NCBI GenBank assembly: GCA_018136815.1
Contig: CM030931.1
Span: forward strand, 505,511 to 569,510
Direction of reading: 5' to 3'
From: Isochrysis galbana
Lineage: Eukaryota > Haptophyta > Isochrysidales > Isochrysidaceae
Length of the DNA stretch: 64,000 bases
The position numbers and the translations under genes were made by a program. Positions within the stretch are counted from its first letter, which is position 1. Each line of letters starts with the position of its first letter. The notes under the pieces are model-generated. The model was not told the origin of the DNA. It did no database searches and worked only from the letters and a program-made list of their open reading frames with translations. This document shows positions 42,630 to 51,802 of the stretch, in pieces.

Positions 42630-43850
42630 GGGGGGAAACCAACAACTTTCTGGGGACGATGCACGACTTGGCGGGGTAGGCTGCTCGGCCGGTGTGCATC
42701 CCCCAGAAAGTAGTTGATTTTCCCCCCTACCCCCTTACGCGGGAAGTTGTCAGATTAGCCCTCCCCCCCCAAACTATGGGTGTTCTTAATGGACGAAATC
42801 TGACACATTTCCGCGTGAGGGGGTAGGGGGGGGAACCAACAACTTTCTGGGGACGGTGCACGACTTGGCGGGGTAGGCTGCTCGGCCGGCGTGCCTTCCC
42901 CAGAAAGTTGTTGTTTTTCCCCCCTACCCCCTCGCGCGGGAAGTTGTCAGATTAGCCCTCCCCCCCCAAACTATGGGTTTTCTTAATGGACGAAATCTGA
43001 CACCTTTCCGCGCGAGGGGGTAGGGGGGGAAACCAACAACTTTCTGGGGACGATGCACGACTTGGCGGGGTAGGCTGCTCGGCCGGTGTGCATCCCCCAG
43101 AAAGTAGTTGATTTCCCCCCCTACCCCCTCGCGCGGAAAGTTGTCAGATTTCAATCCCATGTACAAGTTGGCGTTTACAACAAAATGAACACCCACGTAA
43201 GGGACCTCCTCCCAATCTGACACATCTGGAGGCGGTGCACGACGTGCCTTCCCCAGAAAGTTGTTGTTTCCCCCCCCTACCCCCTCGCGCGGGAAGTTGT
43301 CAGATTAGCCCTCCCCCCCCAAACTATGGGTTTTCTTAATGGACGAAATCTGACACATTTCCGCGTGAGGAGGTAGGGGGGGGGAACCAACAACTTTCTG
43401 GGGACGGTGCACGACTTGGCGGGGTAGGCTGCTCGGCCGGTGTGCATCCCCCAGAAAGTAGTTGATTTCCCCCCCTACCCCCTCACGCGGAAAGTTGTCA
43501 GATTTCAATCCCATGTACAAGTTGGCGTTTACAACAAAATGAACACCCACGTAAGGGACCTCCTCCCAATCTGACACATTTCCGCGTGATGGTGCACGAC
43601 TTGGCGGGGTAGGCTGCTCGGCCGGCGTGCCTTCCCCAGAAAGTTGTTGTTTCCCCCCCTACCCCCTCGCGCGGGAAGTTGTCAGATTAGCCCTCCCCCC
43701 TCCAAACTATGGGTTTTCTTAATGGACGAAATCTGACACATTTCCGCGTGAGGGGGTAGGGGGGGAAACCAACAACTTTCTGGGGACGATGCACGACTTG
43801 GCGGGGTAGGCTGCTCGGCCGGTGTGCATCCCCCAGAAAGTTGTTGTTCC
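42630..43850. repeat. Array of 13 alternating hairpin (fold-back) units
   Basis: Two palindromic units alternate. Unit A: arms AACAACTTTCTGGGG and CCCCAGAAAGTWGTTG around a GCACGACTTGGCGGGGTAGG core; full or partial copies at 42638, 42834, 43031, 43230 (partial), 43385, 43589 (partial), 43767. Unit B: arms GCGGGAAGTTGTCAGATT and AATCTGACACATTTCCGC; copies at 42738, 42935, 43131, 43287, 43485, 43669. Units are joined by short C- or G-runs with TACC/GGTA. Four B units share one loop and two (43131, 43485) share a different loop. An A-B pair is about 196 bp. Confidence 0.9.
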
Positions 43851-44271
43851 CCTCGTCGACGGGCTTGGCGGTTGCCACCTGGCCCGCAAAGGGGTAGTCG
43901 ACGCCGTACGCCTGGCTCCACCGCGGGAAGGTCACCGCCCGCCCCATGATGACGCCGCTCGGCTGGGCCGCGGGGCGGGCGTCACACCACAGGGGGCCGA
44001 ACACCTCGTCAGGGCACGGAGCGAACCGGCGCACGAGGATGACCCACGAGCGGCCGCTCGAGAGGAGAGGCTGCACGTCCACGCTCCCGCCCGGACGCAG
44101 CTCGCGCAGCCTCGCGGCCAAGTCGAGGGCCTCGGTCGGCAGCGAGGAGGGACGCGAGGGCGAAAGGTGCGAGGAGGGGCGCGAGGGCGAGGAGGGGCGC
44201 GAGGAGGGGCGCGAGGGCGAGGAGGGGCGCGAGGGCGAGGAGCCCTCCGATATTTCGACCTCCCGCCACCC
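43850..44271 (-). pseudogene. 2OG-Fe(II) oxygenase-like exon cut by the hairpin array
   Basis: From a candidate acceptor (CTAG) at 44272 the minus strand reads GWREVEISEG, a low-complexity SSPSRPSS tract (the GAGGGCGAGGAGGGGCGC repeats at 44140-44250), then LPTEALDLAARLRELRPGG and PRWSQAYGVDYPFAG. The last phrase fits the PRWQQAYG.DY.F.G segment of AlkB-like 2OG-Fe(II) dioxygenases. The catalytic HxD region should follow but the frame runs straight into hairpin unit A at 43850, so the exon is truncated here. Confidence 0.5.
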
Positions 44272-44487
44272 CTAGACGACGGCGGCGAAGACGCCGACTC
44301 CCTCGCGCAAGGCAAATCGTTCCACGAGAAGATGGCGGAAGCGCCGGCCGACCGCTTCGCCAATATGCCCTACGGGATCGATGGCCCCCTCTGCACGCGG
44401 GACGACGCCGGCCCTCCTCAACGGGAGCGCATCGCGAACCTGTTCCGACAGCTGGGCATAGACTTCGTGGAGGAAACGCCCTGGTGA
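44260..44487 (+). CDS. C-terminal-looking ORF, unknown
   Basis: Acidic, natural-looking frame (GKSFHEKMAEAPADRFANM.., ERIANLFRQLGIDFVEETPW stop). No start or domain is recognised; overlaps the opposite-strand exon edge at 44271. Confidence 0.25.
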   Translation, partial: LPPPLDDGGEDADSLAQGKSFHEKMAEAPADRFANMPYGIDGPLCTRDDAGPPQRERIANLFRQLGIDFVEETPW

Positions 44488-44959
44488 TTGTCGGGGGGCG
44501 GTAGCGGTAGCCGGGATTCAACAATCGAAACGTTTTACAACAAAAAAAAACTGGCACCGAATGAAGGCAAGGCGCCTCTCTATTGCACTCATGGACTGAA
44601 TGCCATAGATTGTTGTATAAATAACTGTGGACGTTTGATGGTTGATGGCTCCATTCGATTGATGTCCCATAATTGACGGAACGACACCTCGGCGCCGCTA
44701 CCAGCGGCGAAGCGCAACGCGGCGCTCGGCAGCCGCGCCCCCGCGGCTGCGCGCGCCACAGTTAGTTAGCTAGCTAACTGCCTCTTTGCGCATCCCACTT
44801 GCTTGTTTGTTAACAGTTGCATCCCCACGGGTGCCCTTTAATGGGAGTGCTAACACACGTAACTGGTAACTGGTTAACTGGTCAATGTATTCCCTAGCCT
44901 TGACGGAGGGGGAGAGAGGGGCGGCGAATCGCGAATCGCACCATGTCTTGGCAAAGATT

Positions 44960-45070
44960 TTCGTAGTGGCAAGTGGCCCCCCCTGGAGGGTTTTATTGGG
45001 CATCGCGCCACGGTCAAAAAATGCAGCCCAACCCTTACTAGTAGTTAAACAGCCCCTGTTTGACCGCCCT
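44960..45070 (-). repeat. Solo end of the TAGGGCGGTCAAAC transposon family
   Basis: Reads ..GGTCAAAAAATGC..AAACAGCCCCTGTTTGACCGCCCTA, like the right end at 35250-35314. A second degenerate copy of the tip (GTTTGACCGCCCC) lies at 45090-45104. No matching left end is visible nearby. Confidence 0.6.
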
Positions 45071-45395
45071 AAACCTAAAGCTGTTTGACAAAGTTTGACC
45101 GCCCCATGAATTATGCCACTGCTTTTGACGTGGCCCGCGCGCACACGCCACCTGCAAGCGCAAATAGAGAAGTCAACACCATGAGGCATTTATGTGGTAC
45201 ACACCCGTACGCGAACACATAGAGCACGGCAAAAGGCAAAAGGACAACCCCAAAGCCCACCTGGACACCGTTCACCACTCCCACTCTAGTGGGCATTAGC
45301 TCTTGCCATATCCCTCGACTGAGCACCACCTCAGAAGCACACCGCTTAGACAACGCAAGACGACTCGGCCCGGGCGCACCCCATGTAGACATGCT

Positions 45396-47651
45396 CTATG
45401 CGCGGGCCGCCGGCGCCCTCGACAAAGAGAGGATCGGTTTGGAAGATCCGGGCCGGGTCACACCGTGAGAAGAGGGCCTGGACGCCGAGGCGCGACTCTC
45501 ACCACGCGAGAGAAAGTCCTCTACGGATGGGCGGCTGGGCGCCTTGTACTCAGGCGCCTCGTTCGGCCCCGCGATGCTTTGCATGAAGCCGGCGGCCGAC
45601 GCTGGCGCAGGCCTCGATAGGATGGGCGAGCCGTTGCGCACACGCTCACAGCTTGATGGCCGTGAGCCCGTGCTGGCCCTTTCACGGTTCGCCTCAGGCG
45701 AGCCAGGCGGGCTCGCCCGCACGAGCCTCTCTCGGGAGCGCTGCAAATCGCACGCTGCCGCCTCCTGCTCATTGATGGCGTCCAGAAAGCCGGCGGCCGA
45801 CGGGCCGCGCACCGGCAAGGCATCGCGTTGCAGTAGCCGGTCTTGCGCCCCCGACCTCGCTCGGCCTGGCGAGGTCGAGCGCAAAAAGTCGGCTGCGCTT
45901 ACGGCGCGGTCTGTCCGCTCAGCCTCTGGCCGACGATGCTCATATGCATCGAGCTCGAACCTGTCCCGTAGCGGCGCGTCGCGTCCGAGCGGGTCGCGTT
46001 CGAGGCGTTCGCGGTTGGAACGGTCGCGCTCGAGGGCAAAACGTGACGCAGCCGACGGCTCATCGCGCTGAGCGCGGCCGGTAGGTGAGGCGAGCGAGGG
46101 AGGCTGAGCAGCCGCCGGACTGGCTATGAGCTCATGGATGGCGCTGCGCGGACGCCCCGTCTCGGACGAGGTAGGCGCGAAGCGTCGATGCGGACTCGAG
46201 GGCGCCTCGAGCAGCCGGCTGTCGATACGGTCTGAACCGGCAGCTGGCGCGCCCAACTGTGCGGTCGAGGAGGCCCTGAGAAAGGCGGACACATCACGCT
46301 CTTGGTTGGCTCGGACTTCGTCATCTGCTCTCGCGGGCGAGAGGGCGGCAGGCAATTCGGTCGCTCTCAGCCCGATGGAAGCAACGCAGTCGCCGCCAAC
46401 AAAGTCGAGCCTCACGTACGAACGCCGTGGCCCGCTTCCCTCAGTGCGATTGCCGTCGTGGAGCCTGCGGTTACCGAGCATCGTGTCATCCGCATGTGTC
46501 CGCGCAACATCCTCGCCGGCCAGGCTCAGCGAAATCTTATGTCGCCCACCGGCGTCTGCGACTATGCTGACACCTACGTCCCGGTCGGCGGGGGCAGCGA
46601 GCGGCCGGCCCGGCGAGCTCACCGGCGGGTAGTCAAATGGTGAGCGCGGCCCATTGGCTGATTGTGGCTCTCGCGATAGGTCCTGCCGCACCTGCCGGCC
46701 GCGCTCCGCGGCCTGCAACACGGTGGCGAGCTCGCGGTTTTTCTTTCGCTCGCGCGACTCCTCTTCGAACTCGGCGGCCAGCCGCTCCATTTCCGTCATG
46801 GGCCCACGCTGCGTGCTTGGCGCGCGTTCGCGCTCCCACGACGGCACGGCGCTCCTCTGTTCCGTAATGAGCCGCTCGACCTCAGCCCGAAGCCTTGTGT
46901 TCTCCGATTTAAGGGTTGCCCGCTCGTCTTCCCAAGACGCAAGCTGCTGTGTACTCTTCGAGTGCAGCGCCAGGTTGTCCGCACGAAGCTGAGACGCCTC
47001 CTCCTGCGCGATGGCCACAAAGTCGCGTGCCTTGTCGCGCTCCTCCTCCAGCCGCAATATCTTGGAGCGCAGTGACGCGAGCTGGCGCGAGTACTTCTGC
47101 GCCGCTTGCGCCGCGTGCTCCGCTTTGGCCTCGGCCGCCGACACGCGATCGATGAGCAACTGATCGGCCGTGTCGCGTGCCGCCATCAGTTTCAGCTTCG
47201 AGCGTCCCTTGGCAGCGATGACTGTGCTGCCGGTCGGAGCCATGTAGTCGACTTCCGAGTAGCCGCGGAGCGCTGCGAGCGCAGAGGCAGTCGCCGGGTC
47301 GGGTGCGCGGATCGGGGTTGCTCCCTTGACGGGAGAGGCGGCGACAGTTATGCCGTCGAGCGCGCCGAGGAAGTCCATGGCAGACGGTTTTGTCGTGGCC
47401 ACAGCCGGCATGCTGGCTGCCGGGGCGGCGGTCGCACTGCTGGCCTTGAGGAAGTCGGTTACGGAGGGCCGCCTAGGCAAGTCAGTCTGCTCCAGTGCAC
47501 CCATCTGGCTCGGTCGCACGAGCGGCGTCTCGGTGCTCTCTACGAATGGCCGTCCAGCGCTCGTCGGCCGTGGCTTGAGCGCCACACGAGGCGGCTCAGT
47601 GCCTAGCACGTCTCGCAGAGCGCTCGCGTACTCGCGCTGGGCACGAGACAT
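45396..47651 (-). CDS. Coiled-coil protein with repeated FL motif
   Basis: Single-exon frame of 751 residues. The N-terminal 150 residues are disordered, then a coiled coil spans about 155-300 (RDTADQLLIDRVSAAEAKAE, LRSKILRLEEERDKARDF, ENTRLRAEVERL), then a long Ser/Arg/Pro-rich tail. A short motif occurs seven times through the disordered parts: SVTDFL, SAMDFL, DVSAFL, SAADFL, SAAGFL, SAAGFM, SVEDFL, usually followed by a small residue. This looks like multiple docking sites for one partner. A segment with DVGVSIVADAGGRHKISLSL may be a small folded beta domain. Cytoskeletal or centrosomal scaffolds have this build, but no family is identified. Confidence 0.65.
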   Translation of the reverse strand: MSRAQREYASALRDVLGTEPPRVALKPRPTSAGRPFVESTETPLVRPSQMGALEQTDLPRRPSVTDFLKASSATAAPAASMPAVATTKPSAMDFLGALDGITVAASPVKGATPIRAPDPATASALAALRGYSEVDYMAPTGSTVIAAKGRSKLKLMAARDTADQLLIDRVSAAEAKAEHAAQAAQKYSRQLASLRSKILRLEEERDKARDFVAIAQEEASQLRADNLALHSKSTQQLASWEDERATLKSENTRLRAEVERLITEQRSAVPSWERERAPSTQRGPMTEMERLAAEFEEESRERKKNRELATVLQAAERGRQVRQDLSREPQSANGPRSPFDYPPVSSPGRPLAAPADRDVGVSIVADAGGRHKISLSLAGEDVARTHADDTMLGNRRLHDGNRTEGSGPRRSYVRLDFVGGDCVASIGLRATELPAALSPARADDEVRANQERDVSAFLRASSTAQLGAPAAGSDRIDSRLLEAPSSPHRRFAPTSSETGRPRSAIHELIASPAAAQPPSLASPTGRAQRDEPSAASRFALERDRSNRERLERDPLGRDAPLRDRFELDAYEHRRPEAERTDRAVSAADFLRSTSPGRARSGAQDRLLQRDALPVRGPSAAGFLDAINEQEAAACDLQRSRERLVRASPPGSPEANRERASTGSRPSSCERVRNGSPILSRPAPASAAGFMQSIAGPNEAPEYKAPSRPSVEDFLSRGESRASASRPSSHGVTRPGSSKPILSLSRAPAARA

Positions 47652-47659
47652 GCCGGGCG

Positions 47660-48550
47660 GTGGTGGCGGCGACAGGCGAGCGAGAGGGAGGAAGGGAGGG
47701 AGATGGACGGTGGCGGGGTGAGGGGGATGAGCACGGGGAGGGAGGAGGGAGGGGAGGGGAGAGACAAGAGTGTGTGTGTGGCGGGGCCGCGGGCGGTGGT
47801 CCTTCCTGGTGGACGCGGCAGCCGAGCGTTCAACCTCCGAGTACCGGTGGGGGGGGAGGAGGAGGGGGCGGGGGGAGAAGGGGCCGAGGCGGAACCACCA
47901 CCAGCCTCTTCATACCGAGGGGGGGGGGGGGAGGCGCCGGCGGGGGACCGGGGGGGAGGGGGGGGCTGAGGGCTGCGGCGGAGGGTTCGACCGTTGTTCG
48001 ACTCTTTTTTAATCCCATGACCCCCGTCTTTTTCTATTCAGCCCCCCCCCCCCCTGCACTGGTGGTGGCGGACCTTTCAAAATGGCTGAAAAGTGAACGC
48101 CGAACGCCGCCGTCCGCTACTCGTCGCCCCTTCCCCTTGTTCACGTTTCACGTTTCCATGTCCATGTGCCATGATGTGTGCAACTTCTGTGGGGGTACCT
48201 GGAGCCTGGCGGGCCTAGACTAATTGTTTCGTGCTAGGCCATCTGCCGCTCCACCCTCAGAAACAAAGTGGCGAAAAGGGGATGGTGGCGGGTGAGATTG
48301 AGCATTTGTGTGTTTGTGTGTGTGTGCTGGGGCGAGGCTAGCGGCTAGCGGCTAGCGGCGGCGAGGGAAAAGGGCGAAGCGTCGCCTCTCCCCCGCGGGG
48401 GGCGGGGGGGGGGGAGGCTACCTTCTTGTTTCTTTTCCCCGGTCTTCGCGCGTCGCTGCTCCGTTGGCGTTCACTTGCGCAAACTAAAGTTCGCTATCTA
48501 AAAACGACGGCAGTCTGCCTCTCGAATGGAAATGGCCTTTACCATAGCCT
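47660..48550. other. Intergenic low-complexity DNA with G-runs
   Basis: Multiple G8-G12 tracts (47850-47970, 48405-48414) and a GTGTGT stretch near 48310. It is the gap between two divergently transcribed genes. No gene is supported. Confidence 0.5.
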
Positions 48551-48557
48551 TTAGGGT

Positions 48558-49532
48558 ATGAAAATAGCCCGCTCTCGAGTAGAATCTATAGTTAGAGAGA
48601 TGGAGTCGGGAAGAGAGGGAAAGGAGAGAGGGGAGATCTCTCGTCGCGGGATGGCGGAGACGCGGCCGTCCGGGGGGGGGCTGCCGCAGCCTCGTCCAAT
48701 GAGCCGGATAGAAGTGGTGGCCAAGCTGGACGAGCTGCCGGTCTTCTGCCTTGTGGATGGCGAGCGCCGCCTGCAGGCTCTCCACCTCGCCGCCGGCACT
48801 GGGCTCAACGCCGACGGCAGCCGTGCTAGCACTGCGCTCGCGACGGAGGAGGCGGTCGTCTTCTGGGCGGAGCCACAGGAGGCGAAGAGCGCGGTCGTGC
48901 AGGCGCGGAAGCAGCGGCCCGACGAGACGTTTGCCATCGGCACCATGCCGCTCGGTCGCGCATTCGCGCTTGCTGAAGGATGGGCCGAGGCGGAGAGCGG
49001 AGGCAAGCCCTTCCGGCTGCGCGCGCACGCCGCCGCCGTCGCGCAGCTTCGTGACGTGCTGGTGCGGCAGCTCGAGCATCAGAACATGAGCACCCACCAG
49101 CTCTTCCCCGTCTTCTTGTGCGAGCAACTCACCACCGAGAGGGTCACGCCAGTCTTCCTCTCACGTGTGGATCTGATCTCCACCTGGGAGGCCGTCGTCA
49201 AGGAGGCCGGCCGCGAGGGCACCCCGCCGCCGGCGGCGGTCACGGTATTGGACCTGCGAATAGTCGTCGACGCGATGTTGCAGGGGCGCTCCGATCTGGG
49301 CTCAGTGCGCTTCATTGGCACACAGCGTGCGTACGACCTCGCGGCGCAGGGCACGCGTGCCGCTTCTCAGGCGGAGGAAGGTGAAGCCCACAAGGCGGTG
49401 GCAGTGATCGACGACCCCGACGACGAGCCACCGCCACTCCTGCCCCACGTGCCCGAGCGGAAGCAAAAGCCAAATGAGCCGTGCCTCTGTGGCTCCGGCA
49501 TGAAGTACAAAAAGTGCTGTGGGAAGTCGTGA
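48558..49532 (+). CDS. Tic22-like protein with C-terminal SEC-C zinc motif
   Basis: Frame of 324 residues; the first ATG is at 48558, a later one at 48651 (MAETRPSGGG) is equally plausible. The body has the double Tic22/TIC22-like pattern: ELPVFCLVDGERRLQAL..EEAVVFWAEPQEAKSAV..FAIGTMPLGRAFAL, then VTPVFLSRVDLISTWEAV..VTVLDLRIVVDAML..VRFIGTQ. Tic22 proteins act as chaperones between the outer and inner plastid envelopes. After an acidic linker the protein ends with CLCGSGMKYKKCCG, a complete SEC-C (SecA C-terminal) zinc motif, which in SecA binds SecB and ribosomes. I do not know of this pairing as a standard architecture. No obvious signal peptide is visible. Confidence 0.75.
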   Translation: MKIARSRVESIVREMESGREGKERGEISRRGMAETRPSGGGLPQPRPMSRIEVVAKLDELPVFCLVDGERRLQALHLAAGTGLNADGSRASTALATEEAVVFWAEPQEAKSAVVQARKQRPDETFAIGTMPLGRAFALAEGWAEAESGGKPFRLRAHAAAVAQLRDVLVRQLEHQNMSTHQLFPVFLCEQLTTERVTPVFLSRVDLISTWEAVVKEAGREGTPPPAAVTVLDLRIVVDAMLQGRSDLGSVRFIGTQRAYDLAAQGTRAASQAEEGEAHKAVAVIDDPDDEPPPLLPHVPERKQKPNEPCLCGSGMKYKKCCGKS

Positions 49533-49974
49533 TCGCTTAATTGTGAGACAAGATGGAGACGGTGCGCGCATGCGCTATGTGGAGCATCGAAGGCCAAGAG
49601 CTGGATTGTTGCGCGTGGGTGTGCTGCTTGACCGAGCTGTGTTGTATTTTTCATCCGCCGTTTGAATGTGGATAATAATAGAAAATGTATGACCTAGCCA
49701 ACCCCACTAGCAATCGGACACAAATTTTCAGCCCCGGATTCCGCGCCATGCCTGGCGAGCGAGCCGGGTGTTCGGATGTATTGGGGCGGGAGAGCTAGCC
49801 GGGCTAGGGCTTGCGGCCTGCCCCCTTGGACCTCGTCCCCTCCAGTGCCGACGGCACCAACCCCACGAACCCAAGTACGAGTCTCCTCGAGTCGCCCTGG
49901 GGGAAAGCCCCTCTCGGGTAAATAATAATAAATAACAAGGGCTCGGTTAAACCTATTACTATTACTATTACCTA

Positions 49975-50298
49975 TTAGTCTATGCTAATTAAACCTTTTA
50001 ATAGTCTCACCGCGCACGCAGCCGTGGACCCTCTACTTTCTACTCACGTAGGAAAACTTTCTACACCCCCACGCTCCCAGCCCTTCTCCCCCCGCCATCA
50101 GGCGGCTGCCCCCGTGCACTACTAGGGGGATTGGGGTGAAGGGCTTAGATATGGTCCGGTGGCCCGCGCCTCCCCCCGGTGATCTGTTCCCTCTCTTCTC
50201 CTGTGTCTCCGAGTGGGCGGCGACCTCAGTCCCGACTTATCCTGTAAACAGGTGCGGGACTTACCTATTTTTCGGTGGGCGGAGCTCCGCTCCGCCCA
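49975..50298 (+). repeat. Dispersed structured repeat R2, copy 1
   Basis: Shares CGTGGACCCTCTACTTTCTA, GCCATCAGGCG, CCCCCGTGCACTACTAGGGG, AAGGGCTTAGATATGGT and CAGTCCCGACTTATCCTGTA with 54465-54690, and its first part with 51466-51545. It predicts hairpins: CCCCC-GTGCACTACTA-GGGGG, GTCCCG..CCTGT-AA-ACAGG..CGGGAC, and GGTGGGCGGAG-CTCCG-CTCCGCCCACC. Repeat R copy 3 follows at 50340. Confidence 0.7.
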
Positions 50299-50339
50299 CC
50301 CTCTTCTCCGCGCTCTCTCTCCCCTCTCCTGCGGCACGC

Positions 50340-50750
50340 GCGATGGCGCGCCTGCGGCAGGCCTGCAGCTGCCCATTGGCGACCCTGGAGGCTCATGGAG
50401 GCCAGCTCAGGGGGCAGAGGAGGCTGGGGATGGGCCCTGGCCTCCCCTGCCTCTCCCTCGCTGGCGCTCCTGAGCCTCAGGGGCCCCCACGCCCCACGCT
50501 GCACCTGTCTGCCTGTCGAACAGGGGGGGAGGAGGGGTTGGAGCAATGGGCTGGCCACGCCGGGCTAGGATGGGCGAATCAGGCGAGCCTGTCAGTGGGA
50601 GAGAGGGTCAGCAAGGCAGTGGCAGTGGCCTCCTGGCAAGCCATCAGGCGTGCCAGGAGGATGGGTGGTTCCTCCCCCATGACGGGGGAGGAGTGGAGAG
50701 AGGGGGGGGCTCGTGCCCCCCCATGGGCGAGCTAAGTATAAACTTAGTGT
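50340..50750 (+). repeat. Dispersed GC-rich repeat R, copy 3
   Basis: Longest copy of the family at 5945 and 29105; starts GCGATGGCGCGCCTGCGGCAGG and contains CCAGCTCAGGGGGCAGAGG. It ends with two complementary phrases CCTCCCCCATGACGGGGGAGG near 50672. No coding signal. Confidence 0.6.
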
Positions 50751-50883
50751 AGTAGTCTATGCTAATGCTAATGGATCAATACCGAATTAATAGGGGGTTT
50801 TGGCGCCCAACCTATTAATCGTCCCACAGTCCACAGTCTGGCCACCGTCGATAGAAAGGAGAAACTCGGCGCGCGGGTAGCGT

Positions 50884-51165
50884 GTGTCTCCGTTACCGTG
50901 TAAAAGGTGTTTGTCTCACAGATGTGCACTACCATGCGGCTACCGATTGCGCGGCTTGCTGCACTTGAACGGCGTTGTCCTCAGGGTGATGCTAATGAAA
51001 CTAAAGGAAAAGGGCATCGTCGACGAGCGGCTCACAGCCTTTGGCCTTTGGCGGGTGCGATTTCTTGAGGCACTCGGACTCCCCGTTGTCGAAGCACAAT
51101 TGCAGCGGTGGGAGCGCCTGGAGGTGCGGTGTGCCAAACAGAAACAGAGCACAGAGCATCTATAG
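50884..51165 (+). CDS. Short ORF of unknown function
   Basis: The later part reads naturally (VMLMKLKEKGIVDERLTAFG, LWRVRFLEALGLPVVEAQLQ) and is helical and charged. The first 30 residues are less convincing. A second hydrophilic stretch at 51237-51345 (YSYKDKDAREQTSDDETS) may be another exon of the same gene. Repeats lie on both sides. No family recognised. Confidence 0.35.
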   Translation: MSPLPCKRCLSHRCALPCGYRLRGLLHLNGVVLRVMLMKLKEKGIVDERLTAFGLWRVRFLEALGLPVVEAQLQRWERLEVRCAKQKQSTEHL

Positions 51166-51465
51166 ATAGGCTATAGGCGCAGCGTCGCGTTCAAGCGCAA
51201 GCGTGCCGAGGCGAGAAAGAACTAGCAAAGAAGAGATTGGACGAGAGGAAGGGGGGCAATGTGGACTACTCATACAAGGACAAGGATGCGCGCGAACAGA
51301 CGTCCGACGACGAAACGAGCCGCACCTCCAACCTAAAGTCCAAGGCCCGGGCTGGTGCGTGCAGCAGTGTAGTGTGCAGTCGCGGTGCGTGCGGGGGTGC
51401 CCATGTAGCGCAGCCGCTGTGGCATGCACCGAGGCCTGCCATGGTGGGAAGATTTAATTAATTAA

Positions 51466-51545
51466 TTTTTTATAGTCTCACCGCACACGCGGCCGTGGAC
51501 CCTCTACTTTCTACTCACTTTCTACACCCCCACTCTCCCGGCCCT
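51466..51545 (+). repeat. Structured repeat R2, truncated copy
   Basis: Matches 49995-50080 (CGGCCGTGGACCCTCTACTT, TCTACACCCCCACTCTCCCG) and then diverges. Confidence 0.55.
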
Positions 51546-51802
51546 AGCGAAGTAATACGCGCCGCAGGCGAAGAAAATTTTGAATAATACGTATTCAACG
51601 GGAGAGATCTTGAATTCAATGAATACGACTTGTATTACCCCCCAGTTTAATTATAGTCCAATAAATAACCTTATTGGTACTTAGTACTAGTACTTAGTAC
51701 TCGGTACTTTATACTTTATAGGCGTTGAGTGTCTAAGTTTCTAATGTACCGGTTTTTCCTTTTTCCCTCCGTCTCCTCGTCTCCTCGTCTCGGTCGGTCG
51801 GC

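Noticed and set aside
42630-43850. CRISPR array
   Set aside because: Units are palindromic, alternate in type, vary in length and lie in a eukaryotic genome; loops are repeated rather than unique spacers.
44885-45110. A complete third copy of the TAGGGCGGTCAAAC transposon
   Set aside because: Only the right-hand end is recognisable; no left end or duplication was found.
50130-50260. Hammerhead ribozyme in repeat R2
   Set aside because: Hairpins are present but the conserved CUGAUGA/GAAA core is not visible.
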